From Jaltomata sinuosa (Eukaryota > Streptophyta > Magnoliopsida > Solanales > Solanaceae): a stretch of 64,000 nt of DNA. This document shows positions 48,348 through 59,832 of the stretch, piece by piece. The position numbers were made by a program, and so were the translations under genes. The stretch spans positions 372,001 to 436,000 of the forward strand of contig QJPP01000676.1 of NCBI GenBank assembly GCA_003996215.1, given 5' to 3'. The notes below the pieces were generated by a model. The model was given only the letters and a program-made list of their open reading frames with translations, was not told where the DNA came from and ran no database searches. Each line of letters starts with the position of its first letter. Position 1 is the first letter of the stretch.

Positions 48348-48680
48348 AGGGTCCCACGGGTACCTATGATGGGTCATCACAGGTCTTATGCCCATGGGAA
48401 ATGGATGTGCTAATAGAAAAGTAGAGAAAAATTCACTACCCCACACCCACAACTAGCCACGATGGGCCATCACAGCCTCGATGGTCATGGGAAATTGGCG
48501 TGAAATCAAAGGAAGGGAAAGAAAATCCACTGGCCCATTCCCACATCCATATACGATGGGATATCAAAATCCCAATGGGCATAGGATATAGGGTGTTTCA
48601 ACGCCACGTAAGTCCATTACGATGGGACGTCGCGTGCCCCATGGGCATCCTGATAGCCCGTCATCTGGGTCGGTCAATAG
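48348..48680 (+). repeat. E10 palindromic-word array between INT and ORF3
   Basis: Words: CCCACGGGTACC, GATGGGTCATCACAGG, TGCCCATGGG, CACGATGGGCCATCACAG, TACGATGGGATATC, TACGATGGGACGTCGCG, CCCCATGGGCATCC. The core is an alternation of CGATGGG and CCCATGGGCA. Confidence 0.6.
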
Positions 48681-48689
48681 GTCAATATT

Positions 48690-48986
48690 TTTTAAAATTA
48701 TTTTGTTTAGGCTGACCCGACCCGACCCGGTTTATCTTTCCCCTTTACCCCTGTCTAATTAGCAATTGACCTCATTCAATTGAGGTCAAACACCCAAAAC
48801 TCCATCCACTTGAAACTCTCTCCCTCTTCTCATGTCTCTCACCCATGACCACCGCCCCTCTACACCTATCACCACTGCAAATCATTCCCCCACTTCCCTA
48901 TATGCATAAAGGATCACAGTGGCACATTAGACATGTTCTAACAAAGCACCCATGAATTGTTTTCAAAGATATTGTGCAAACCAAGA
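48690..48986 (+). promoter_or_regulatory. E10 probable internal promoter and first exon for ORF3
   Basis: GACCCGACCCGACCC at 48715-48729, then a TATA-like CTATATGCATAAA at 48898, then about 85 bp to the probable donor site. E4 has the same order (GACCCGCCCTGACCC, CTTTATAAAAAG, donor). Transcription start would fall near 48930. Confidence 0.4.
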
Positions 48987-49604
48987 GTAAGTTCTTTTTG
49001 TATCATGGTTTCAATTGGTTCTTGGTGTTCTAGTATCTATGGGTTCATAATTAAGCAAAAGCATGCTATTTCCTGAGTGTTAATGGTGAACCCTAAAATT
49101 GAACTTTGCCTATGTGTGTATATTTATGAAAGTACTTAATCGAATACGAAACTAGGGTCGAGTTGTTTGCGTAATAGTATAGATATGGTGTTAATGATTA
49201 GTGTATGTTGTTTGTATGGGAGAGATGAAATAGAACATGGAAACAATGAAAGAGAGAGAAATGAAAATTGTTCTTACTTGATCCCATAGTCAAAGCCAAC
49301 GGGACATCGAAGGCACGACGGGCGTCAGAATTGTGTGTAAGAGTGGAACAAGGCCTGCAATGGCCACTGTCCCATTTTGACACCAAATATCAATAGGACA
49401 TTGCACCTCTCATGCCCATGGCAGGTCACCATGGGAGGACTAAAGTCCTTAAAAACTTCAGTCCTCATCCTAACACCCACTCTCATGGGACGTCAGACCT
49501 CCCATGCTCGTGGGAGGGTTGAAAAATTGTAAAAAAAAATTCTAAGTGTTTAACATTTTTACTTTTAGCTTTTTGATTAGTTTAATAATGTAGTTCACCT
49601 GCAG
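48987..49604 (+). other. E10 probable intron with palindromic-word array
   Basis: Donor CCAAGA|GTAAGTTC; acceptor TTCACCTGCAG|GTACCG. 49280-49520 carries CCAACGGGACATCG, GACGGGCGTC, TGCCCATGGCAGGTCACC, CATGGGACGTCAG and CCCATGCTCGTGGGAGG, the same flavour as the array at 48348. Confidence 0.42.
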
Positions 49605-52021
49605 GTACCGAATGGAACCACCAACTCAATTAAGATGATGGGGGGTCCCAGAAAGCAAATAAAAAGGCTATTACTACTTGCTTGAAGGATCAATCTGATT
49701 CGAAAGGCGAGAAGAGTGACCCAGACAAAATCCCCATCATCTGGCTGACAAAGAGAAAGATGGTGGTATCATCTCCTTCCCAGTCTGAAGAGGAGGGAGG
49801 TGATGCACCTGAGCAGGAGAAAGCACCAGAGCATACTTCCCCCCAATCTTAAGAGGGGGAAGAGTCATCTTCTGGATCAGCCAGTTTAGATAAAGAGAGC
49901 GATACTGCTCCTACACCAGTAAAAGGACCATAAGAGTCGTCTATTCAGGTTTCCAGTGGTAAGGAGACTGAGTCCAGTTCTAAAAATGGTTCAAAGTTGA
50001 GTTCTTGAAAAGCTGATGTTGGTTCTGAGTCTGACACTGAGAGCACCACTCCTAAAAAAGAGAAGACACCATATACTCCCAAGGCTCCCGAGACATCACT
50101 AGTTCTCACATCCAAAGATATACAACTCTGGGAAAAGGCAAGGTGGAATGTGAAAGGGTCGCATAAGATATTTGACTATGGGCTCAAGATAATTGCCAAG
50201 GGGCACATGCAACACCCGATTTTAGAAGAATGGAGGATAGTCTCCTTCAAGCTTAAGGACTTTCCTAAGATTGAGGAGTACTTCCGCCATTACAACTTGG
50301 GCTTGACCAACAAACCACTTCTTGACTATCAGCCGACAATCGTACGAGAGTTTTATGCTAACTATCAGGCTATCTAGAAGAGCCGGTGCAGGAAGGGTCA
50401 TAAACTATCATATTTTCCCACTCTTTAGAGTTTCCCTGTGAGAGGTGTTCTGGTAAACATCTCAGCTGAGATAATTAATAGATTTTTGTATGGGCCCGAG
50501 TATGTTGAACCCTCTAACACTTCAGACTATGACTACCAGTATAAATCATAGGATGAGCGAACTAAGTGGTTGGCAAAGTTTCTCACCAAGACCAGCACCC
50601 CAGTGTCGCTCTATCAAGACAAGCCCCAAATCACCAAAGGCTTCTTTGACTTTCGAGGCAAAATTTTGTTGGGCTATTGTGTGATTTCGGCTTATACCAA
50701 CTAGTAGAGACAATTGGCTGACTGTTGAGAGGTCTATTTTTAAAGCTAGCTTGTTATTCAAATACAAGATGAATATTGGGAAGATCATAGCAGAGGAGAT
50801 AAAGGATAGAGTTGCCAAAATTAGTTTATCCTACTCTTTCCCTTGCCTTTTAATTGATCTATGTGATGATACAGGTGTCCCAAAGTATTCAGGAATTGAT
50901 CGTACAGAGTGTGCCATCAAAATCCATCACCCAAACAGGTCCAAAGATCAGAGCAAGACTATGGGCCTGGGCGGTACATCTGAATCAGTTGAACCCCCCA
51001 CTATCCATGATGAATTTGTGCCTTTTCTAGAGATGCTACCTTACATGACTGTCGCGCTGACCCCAAAGGGTAGCCTAAATGAGGAGACTCCATCGGTAAG
51101 GGAGGAAGCTTCTGTAACTTTGACTTCGAGGTGCCCTCATAGTACTCAGTTGTTAACTCCTCGCAGGGTTGGTATCTCTATTCCAGAAACTCTACCAACT
51201 CCTCCCACTTCTGCTGCACCTCTATTAAAAGATCTGACCTTAGTTTATGCCTTCCATTTGGTGAATTTTGCCAATACTGTTCAGACTACTATACAGCTAT
51301 TGGAGCAGATACAAAAGTTTGTTGAGCAGTTCTAGTCGATCATCGATGCCTCTATTCAGAGAGCCATATCACAATTTTCTAACTTGCATGGATGAATTAA
51401 TTCTTTGGAAGAGAGGATCGATGAAAAGCTGAATGATATGGGAGCAGCTGAGCTCACAAAAATGAAGGAGCAAATAGCAACAATGCGGGTGGATGTTGAT
51501 GTGTTGAAGGTGCATCCCACTACTATATATTACCATGCTCTTGTAGTCATGACACAGGCACCACTTGTGCCAATGATTAATTTATGGGACTACACAAATC
51601 TAGAGCTTCACCAAAAAGCTATTATAGAAGAAGAGGCACTGGTTAGTCCTTCCAAGCCTACGAAAAAAAGAAGGCTAAAAGATAAGAAAGTTCGTGAGGA
51701 GGATGCCCCTTTAAGCCTGGAATCTTTAAAGTGTAAGAAGGAGAGATCTGAGAAGAAGAGAAAGAAAGATAAAGCACGAGTGCATAAAGAGTCCCTAGCC
51801 ACCCACCAGATCCGTATTGGTGTATTAGTACAGGTGGCTCCGGTAGTGGTGTTGCGGGCACCACAGAGGTAATTTCTTCAGACCTCATTATGGGAGAGAC
51901 TGGTAATAAAGCTTCTCGGGAAGCTGTTGATGCTGAGAGGACTGCTGATGTAGCCTCTATTGGTGAAAAAGACACGAGCAGTGATCCAATGGACCTGACT
52001 ACACATGATGACCGTGCTTAG
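49605..52021 (+). pseudogene. E10 ORF3: Transposase_32-like, most readable copy
   Basis: First ATG after the acceptor is at 49612. The N-terminal 160 codons are Ser/Glu-rich and stop-interrupted. 50078-50377 holds the conserved start of the domain, ending DYQPTIVREFYANYQAI. 50751-51335 holds its C-terminal part (MNIGKIIAEEIKDRVAKI, FPCLLIDLCDDTGVP). A helical, coiled-coil-like segment (LEERIDEKLNDMGAAELTK) follows at 51400-51500, then a basic stretch (KKRRLKDKKVREED, KKERSEKKRKKDKARVHK) at 51660-51790, and an acidic tail to the TAG at 52019-52021. At least three frame breaks. Probable nuclear protein by composition; activity unknown. Confidence 0.65.
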
Positions 52022-52201
52022 GAACTACAAGTATTACTTGCCTCCCTTGATTAGTTTATTTAGTGCATTGGGTACAGTGTACAACCTTTTTTATGGGGTG
52101 GGGGCAACTTTGTCATATGTATGGTTTTTTTGTAGAGTGTTTTGGCAAAGTTTGAGTAGCCAAAACACTCGCGTCATGCCGTGATGTTAAATCGGGCGTT
52201 G

Positions 52202-52219
52202 TATGGGAGGCAACCCATA
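52202..52219 (+). other. Hairpin module after E10 ORF3
   Basis: TATGGG-AGGCAA-CCCATA, a perfect stem in which the outer C-G pair of the post-INT copies is replaced by U-A. Preceded by CGTGATGTTAAATCGGGCGT and a possible second stem CGTCA-TGCCG-TGATG. Confidence 0.7.
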
Positions 52220-53603
52220 AGGGTACCTATAATGTACCCGAGTCCTTGGGGTTTTCTTGTTGTGTTATTTCCCTGAGGATTTCTAATTTCTGTTAAACCA
52301 GCATGTTTAGAATAGACTATGTGTTTGTAGAAGAAAAGTAGGAACATAATGCAACATATGGTCTTATTTGATAAATTTAATGAAAATGGAGACCCCTCTA
52401 AAATTTTGTGCAATAAATTGTCAAGACTAACTTTGATGGATCTGTGAGTGACAACATGTGTATGAATGTGATAAGTAGATTAAGTTGATGCATGAACTGA
52501 TAGTTAGCTAATCATCAGTCTGAACTCTTTGCCATGTGTGAGTGAGTTGTTTGTATCGTTCTTGCTATATGTGTCAATCTAAAACTTGTCTGGTTAGTCT
52601 GGCATTTGTTGTAGATTGGTTGGTTAGGAAATGATCATAGGCCCTTTTTGAATGAAGTCCACTTAACCCAAATGGCTTACCAAATGACAAATGATTCCCT
52701 TTGATCCCTAATTTTGAGCCTAAACTGACCCTTTTATTGTTAGCCTGTTCATCTTCCCTATTTTCTGTAAACCTTTGTTTTGGCCCTGGTCCCTCGGACA
52801 TTATGTACCTCAACTAAGGCTAAACTCCTAAGTTGAGGGTTGCTACTGTAAGGATAAATAGAAAGAGTAAGGTATGAAAAGACTGGGTTAATGTTGAAAA
52901 GGCAGATAACGGGTGTGGTTGGTGTGCTACAAAAGTGAAAGAAAAAGAAAAGAAAGATAAAAAGAAAAAAATCGCAAAAGTGAAGTACGAGCCACACCCG
53001 ATGCTTGATGAAATTAAAGTGATAACAAAAGAGAAGAATAAGGGAGGAGAACATTGTGGTCTAAAAAGTGGAGGATCAAAAGTAAGTGTAGTGTCAAGGA
53101 GGGCATAGTCACTATTTTCCAAATATACCATTCCCGTCCCTAAACGTACATTAAAATCCTAATAAAGTCCTATAGTGATCTTAACCTGACTATTGGAAAG
53201 ACAATGCATAGAAAATAAGGGCAAGCCTATGGTATTGTGCATGTATAGCTTGAACTTCTTTATGAGAGTGACTGTATTCCCAGTCCCTGTCTATTAAATG
53301 AAATTTTGCGTGAGCGGGACTTCTTTGTTGTAAGGGCACTAAAGTAGACTGTGATTGGTGGCTTATTGGTATGAATGTCTGCTATGTATGGTATCTTGCT
53401 CATGAATACCATGATGTCATCCATGGATCCATTTCATGTTATCTTGATAACTTGTATGTATGCACTAGTTTTGAACTTGCATGGAGTGGGTACTGATTCT
53501 TTGAGCTGAAAGAATTTAAACCACTGGGTTGTTGTAGTTCCTAGGTTTCTTTTACTTAAGCATAGTTTTATTTTCGTTTGTTGCTTGAGGACAAGAAAAC
53601 ATT
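52220..53603 (+). other. E10 3' untranslated region with purine tract
   Basis: No ORF with a recognisable product. CTCCTAAGTTGAGGG at 52828-52842 copies the terminal polypurine tract; 52925-52985 is nearly pure purine. The same order exists in E4 (13222-13480). GAGGACAAGAAAAC (53588) is the word that precedes Athila LTRs. Confidence 0.5.
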
Positions 53604-53615
53604 CTAAGTTGAGGG
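53604..53615 (+). other. E10 polypurine tract
   Basis: CTAAGTTGAGGG abuts the LTR start TGTTAATGAGCC. Confidence 0.7.
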
Positions 53616-55172
53616 TGTTAATGAGCCAGAATTTCACGACACTTTTAATGCTTAAAACTAAGAATTTTGGGAGTTCTTAAGTGTGTTTTGTTAGATATGA
53701 TGCTCATTTGTTACATGTGAAGGAAAAATGTTTAAAAGATGAAAAGATAGAAAAGTTGTTGTTTCTGGGCTACCCCACGGGCGTGGGATCCACCACGGCC
53801 GATGGGAAGAGACGTCGGAATGAGACAGAAGTCTTTAGAAGCAAAAACCCATCCCACAGCCAATTTGGGATGGGCGTCGAAGCTATGATGGGATGTCACA
53901 ATTCCCTGTAAAAATGAACTAGTAGAGCTAAAGGCTAGAACCAAGGACTGACATCCTACCATGATGCCCATGAGAGCCATGATAGGACATCACACACGTT
54001 CATCGGGGTTGGACAAAGCCACTGGGAACTCAGATAATTTGGCTAATGAGTTGCCCACGATACTCGTGGCAACCATGATAGCCTGTTATCCTATCCCATG
54101 CAAAGGAGGCAGATGACTTGGAGCAAAAGTGATAGAAGTTTCGACATGCACCCACGATGCCCGTGGCACCCACGATGGCCTGTGGGGCCTACCTGTCAGA
54201 ACTATCGCATTCCAGCTCTCCTAGTTCTGATAGGATTTTGGATGTTTTGTCTATAAATACATTCCCTTAGGTTTTATGCAATTGTTATGTATTGATGCAC
54301 ATACTTTACGCATAATTGAGACAACATAACACAGTTTTTGAGAATTCAATTATTGTTCTTGATTATCGAATTGTTCTTGAGAATTCAAGATTTTGGTTTT
54401 CTTTACTTGTTATTGTATGTTATAATAATAATCTCTTCATCTAAATCTGATTGTTTTCTTACGACTATGAGTAGCTAAATCCACAACTAGGGTTGTGGGA
54501 ACCATGAAGGATTAACAAAGTAGGCAAAGTGTTTGGTGATCCTAGGATGGTGTTCATGCATGTATTGTTATTGCTCTCATTTTGATAGCTTTTTAATGGT
54601 TGCAAATGTTAGTACTCGCCTTATTCCTACATGCTTGACCAAAGGGGTAACAAATGGGAAAGGGGATTACACAACAGAGATTTGAGGCTACCAACCCTCA
54701 TTTAATTAGCTTGAACTTTCCCGAGGAAAGCTAATCTGGGATCACTTGTAAGGGTTCGAAAAGCAAACACCCATAGACTGACCAAGTTTCATGGTGATAT
54801 TCTTCTATTTTGGCAACCATCCGCTTAGGAGAACCTAACTTACCAATCTTTAATGCATAGCACCAAACTAGATTACTAAGTACAGCGCCTTACTATGTTA
54901 TGATCTCATGGGGAATAATACCTTAGTCGCTTCTCTCATTGATTGCAATACTTGAAACTGTTACCTTGTTACTTGTTCAAATATAAAGTACGAATATTAC
55001 TTTTACTTTAAACCCCTCTTCGAGGGAAATAAACGGCTAAGAGTTCAAATAAACATAGTTGACCCTAGTCCTACCATATTCCCTGTGGGATCGACCTCAA
55101 CCTTAGTTGAATTCTATATTTGAAGATCAACCGCTTTATGCTTCTAAAAAAAGGTGTAATTTGGGCGTACCA
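53616..55172 (+). repeat. E10 3' LTR (Athila-type)
   Basis: Starts TGTTAATGAGCCAG and ends TTTGGGCGTACCA (1557 bp; expected TATCA). The palindromic array (53765-54210: CCCACGGGCGTGGGATCC, CCCACGATGCCCGTGGCA, ACGATGGCCTGTGG) lies just upstream of the TATA box CTATAAATAC at 54251-54260. The U5 word TGTGGGATCGACCTCAACC is at 55083-55101. What follows is internal sequence of E11, so E10 inserted into E11 or the two were joined by deletion. Confidence 0.82.
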
Positions 55173-56200
55173 GGGAGATCATTTCCGAAGAACTCAATCA
55201 GAGAGATAGACATGAGTCCACCTCCATGGCTTTTCTTGTTCTCATAAGCTTGCTATGCTTCCAAGTAAACTGTCACCAGTTCTGTTCATTGGACACAATT
55301 TCCCAAGCTACTGGCATGGTTCACTTAGAGACAAGGCGTGACAAAGAAGCTCTGCATGTCAGGAAAAAAAACCTCACTCAAATTCTAAGTGCCATGGGAG
55401 GCAATGCAGATGATGAGATTGTTTCTCATGATCATTTGGACATTTCATCCCCATCTTAAGAAGAATCAATCACAAACCATATGGCTTCACAAGCCCTTTC
55501 TACTTTGGGTAATTTTCATAAACTTGCTCACCTTGTTATCCATAATAAGGAATGCATGCATAAGTTGGCTAAGGACATTCCAAGCTTGATTCATTTTGCC
55601 ATCAAATTGGCTCTTAAGCCGGTAGTGTCAAGTGTAAGTAAGCTTTGTGCTAGGATGGATACCATGTAAGTAGATGAAGATGAGCTTAGGCATGTGATAC
55701 TGCATGTTGAGCCAAAGATCTCTAATTGGGATCTTAATCTACCGGCCCCAAATTCAAATTCACCTCTGAGGGTTGATGGTCCACCCGATGATTGGTGTAC
55801 GGGCTAGAATCTGAATGAAGAAGATGGCACATCTGGTATTCGAGAGATGATTGAGCAAACCTTGACGGCTCCTAATACCATAGTACCACCTACCCAACAC
55901 TACCCGGATTACCATAACTCTGATGTTCTAGAATGGAGGCATTAGCCTAGGCCCAGCTGGGTCGCTCCTCCTCTTTCATACCATGAATTGATGACTGCAC
56001 AGGATAAGTGGGAGGCTGTGGAGCCTAATGGACTCCTTCAGGTGTGATGGGATTCCTCAATTCTATCAATGGAAGGATTTCAGATAGACCTAGAACATGC
56101 CTATATCCCACCATTGGCATCACCGACACCTTTATCTCCTAGGCCACCTCAGCGGTTTTACTCAAGGAGGCATCATCACCATTAGTATTACCAGGGAGTT
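55173..56200 (+). pseudogene. E11 ORF3 remnant, 5' cut by E10
   Basis: Short frames only. 55481-55669 gives FHKLAHLVIHNKECMHKLAKDIP then LIHFAIKLALKPVVSSVSKL, comparable in place and helical pattern to the coiled-coil part of E2 ORF3 (LPGLIDKVVKKAIKK). The following stretch to 56190 is Pro- and acidic-rich. The Transposase_32-like part is upstream of the E10 border and lost. Confidence 0.45.
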
Positions 56201-58156
56201 TTTGCACTCATTTTTATTTTTATAATTTTATTTGTGCATCGAGGGCTATGCTTACTTTAAATCTGGGGGGTCTATAATTATTGATCTCTCACCTTGTGCT
56301 TGATACTTTTCCCTTACCGAGCCTTTTTGTGTTATTTTGATGCTTTAATAGTGCCCTCGTCGGGCTTGATATTTTGAATTTTGATTATGTTGCTGGGTTA
56401 GTCCTACATGATTCCATTATTTCACTACCCATTCCTTGCAAATGCGCTAAGGGCCTACGTCGAGGCTTTTTTTAAATTGACTCATTAGCGCTTAAAGTTG
56501 TAATTACCTTGTTAATAGTAGAGTAGCAATAAACTTCAAGGGTTTTCTTAATACCATGATCCTTTCCCAAGGAGCAAATGGTTTTTTTCTTTTTTTTCTT
56601 TAATTTTGGTGTTGAACCGGGTTGGTGTTTCCTTATTATAGATTGAAAGGTGACTTTCTTAAGCAAAAATGCCAAATTTTAGTCTTAGATTGAGTCTGTG
56701 CTTTGGTTATCTCGAAATTGACCCACCAGAAAATTTTTCTTGGCCAGAAGTTTTTCAAAATCAAAGGAAAGAGGGAAAATGTATTTTGAAAAAAGTATTC
56801 TCTTGTCATGACTTGCACACTCTCAGTTTGGCTTGATAGATTCACAAATGAGTGTGTAATGAACTCAAAATAGCTTGTTGAAAGTCATTTCTCCCAATTA
56901 ATTTTGAAAATAATGTTGAAAATTCTTGTGATATGATGCCTTGTGTGGTGAGGCTATCCTTTGATTCTTGTGCATGCGTGTCTTCTAGAACTTTCTCAAA
57001 ATTTGATTCAAGGCAAAATCCTAGATGTGATCGAGTTTGGAAGATGATCTTAGGCCATTTTTGAATAATCCCCTCACCCAAATGACTTCCCTTGACATTG
57101 ATCCTAGTGAATCCCTTTGATCTTGTGACCTTTCGTTGACACCTTGTTTACACCTTGACCCTTTTTAGAACCTATATTTTTTCACCCATCCTCACTAGTG
57201 ACTCAAAAGTGAAACATAGGCTAAAAGCCTAAGTTTGGGGGGAAATTTAAATGAAAACATAGGCAAGAGCCTAAGTTTGGGGGTGTATGTACTCAATGTG
57301 AGAAGAAAAGGAATGCACTTCAAGTGCAATGTAGGATCTTATATTTGAATTGAAAATTGCTCCAAATCCAATGCAATGAGCAAATTGAGAAGAAAAGAAT
57401 TGGTGCTACCAAGTGAAGGTGATACAAGGAGGTTGAATGATCAAATTGAAGGGAAAATCTTGGGTTGTGTTAGGGATAAATAAGGTGAAGTCAAAAGTTC
57501 AAAAATATGAGTGGTGTTCGAAATAATAACAAAGAGCATTAGGGAGGTTTAGTCACTTGAGCCAAATGTAATCCTCACCTTAGCCCTAGCCAAAATCGTA
57601 ACTCACAAGTCCTTAGTGATCTCGAGCTTGGTCACTCTATATTAGTGGCAATTTACATTTAGGGCAAGCCTATGGTTTGATATACGTGCACTTGAACTTC
57701 CTTGAGAGAGTGAGAGTCTTTACGTTATAATCCCTTGTATTATGAATTGCATGATTCTGAGTGGGATTCTCTCTTGTGGTGAGCGACATCATGCACTCGA
57801 ATTGAAACATGAATTCTCTATTTCAATTGAGAGGAATAAATGAGACAGGTTATGTGGCGAATCTCGAGGCAAACCTTGATGATCCATGCCATTGACTTGA
57901 GAAGCTTAATCTTGTTTTGAATGGCAAATTCCCCTGTTTTTAATGAGAAATAAAGTCCTTTTGGTGAAAGTTTTGAAATTATCAATTGCTTTGAGTATGT
58001 GGTGGTCCAAATTGAGATAAGCATTGTAGTTGAGTCTTTTTGTTTGTTATTTTTCTTAGTTTTTAGGATAGATTAACCTTGTGTAACTTGATTGAGTTTT
58101 AGAGCATAATTCATTCCTTACCTTGTGAGTATCTTGCTTGAGGACAAGCAATAGTT
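56201..58156 (+). other. E11 3' untranslated region with repeated PPT-like tracts
   Basis: No gene seen in nearly 2 kb. AAATCTGGGGGG at 56266, AAGTTTGGGGGG at 57231-57242 (just after a small AGGCT-AAA-AGCCT hairpin) and AAGTTTGGGGG at 57273-57283 copy the terminal tract at 58157. GAGGACAAGCAA is at 58140-58151. Confidence 0.5.
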
Positions 58157-58170
58157 CAAGTTTGGGGGTT
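58157..58170 (+). other. E11 polypurine tract
   Basis: CAAGTTTGGGGGTT abuts the LTR start TGATAAGTCGG. Confidence 0.75.
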
Positions 58171-59675
58171 TGATAAGTCGGTAATCTACCAACTTATTGA
58201 GCCTTTAATCATGAATTATTGCCATGTTTTGATGAGATTTAGAGGTTCTTATGGCCTTTATTGATATTAATGCAGGTACTCTTGGTCAAAAGTAGGAAAC
58301 AAGGAATTTGACCCAAAAGAGTTCAAAAGGAGTTGAAGTGTAAAGTTGATCAAGAGAGATGAACAATCTATCAAAAGGTGCGGCTGCCGTGCGACACACA
58401 CAATGCCTGGTGCAGTCCGCACCCCATTTCGCATGATGATCAATGGAAGAAAAAGAATCTGCTAAGGGGTGCGGCCGCCGTGCGACATGCACAATGTCTG
58501 GTTCCATATTTTGCACAACACCTGAAGTTTGCCTGTAGTCAGTGGTCTACTGGGACAGAGCTGTGTGATGTGCACAATGGGATGTGCAAAACACATGTCA
58601 CGGCACACAGCTTTCGAGGGTCATTTTATTCCACTTTTATGTGACAATTTGGGAACCTTCTAAAAACCAATTTAGGCATAGTTTTTCATAGTTTTTCACA
58701 GTTTTTGAATAAGTTTTGGAGTATTGAAAAGTTTTCTCTCCCAAGGAAAGATAGAGGGTTTCACTCCATTCTTTCCATTTTCAACCTTGGATTCACCATT
58801 TTTGTATTATTGAGCTTGGATATTGGTTATTAGCTTCTTTAATGAAAGAGAAATTGAACTACCCGATTGATATCTTTTCTATTTCCTTTAGCATGAGTGG
58901 CTCGTCCCCTTGACTAGGGGTGTGCTGATTATAAGTGTTTGAATTTGGGTATGGGTCTTGTTTAATTGTGCTCATAATTGCTAAATTGATATAGGTCTAG
59001 TGAATTCTCCATGTTTTAACTCTAAAATTAATGATTGCAAATATTGATTGAAATTACTTGATTGTGTTCTCGCTTGAAAAAGAGGTTAATAATTTCGGAT
59101 GAGAATTCACTAGTGGGTACTTGGGATTTCCATCTAGATTGAGGCTAGAAATAGCTCAATTCACCATAAAACACCCATTTAAGAGTCTAAGCTAGAAATA
59201 GTGTGACTTCCCCAAGCTAAAGTTTGTTGGTTATTGTTGAAACCATGGTGCTTGAACAAAGAACCATCAAAAATATGTTTGTCGGATAGAGAGATTGAAA
59301 AATATAACAAAAACCAATGCTACCCGTATCGTTTATTAAGAATTTGCAAAAATTGAACAAGTACCTTGTCCTATGTTTGAATCCCATCGGATCACATCCC
59401 TAGTCGTCCTCTCTCTTGATATGAATCCCGTATTTACTTTATTGTTTTGTTTGAATTGCGAATTGTGACAGATTTCCCAATTCCCTGATTTCCCCCTTTT
59501 TACTTTTAATTTTTTTCAACATTGACTTTATTGGTGATTGATATACAACAATCTTATAGGCGACTCTACTATTTCTCTGTGGGATCGATCCCGACTCCCG
59601 TCGGGTTAATAAATTTTGTTTTACTCTGATGATCGCCTTCACCTCCATATAGAGAGTGTTACTTGGGCTTTATCA
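58171..59675 (+). repeat. E11 3' LTR (Athila-type, same family as E2 LTR)
   Basis: Starts TGATAAGTCGGTAATCTACC and ends GGGCTTTATCA (1505 bp). U5 word TGTGGGATCGATCCCGAC at 59578-59595. The array at 58377-58620 starts with GGTGCGG (58377) pairing with CCGCACC (58417) and holds GTGCGACACACACAATG, GTGTGATGTGCACAATG and ACACATGTC. No primer site follows, which confirms it is a 3' LTR. Confidence 0.87.
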
Positions 59676-59832
59676 ATGTACATGGTTAAGATATCAATAT
59701 GGGATATTGATGGAGGCAAAATGGTGAAAAAAGGAAAAAGATACACTACGGGAGGCCCTGGGCGCTGCCCCAGGCGCTTCCATAGTGCAATGCACCAAAG
59801 TGCACGAGGGGGCTGCCAAATAACACTATGGC
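59676..59832. other. Short unassigned spacer
   Basis: 157 bp between the E11 and E12 LTRs, with a GGCGCTGCCCCAGGCGC palindrome near 59762-59778. No match elsewhere in the window was noticed. Confidence 0.5.
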
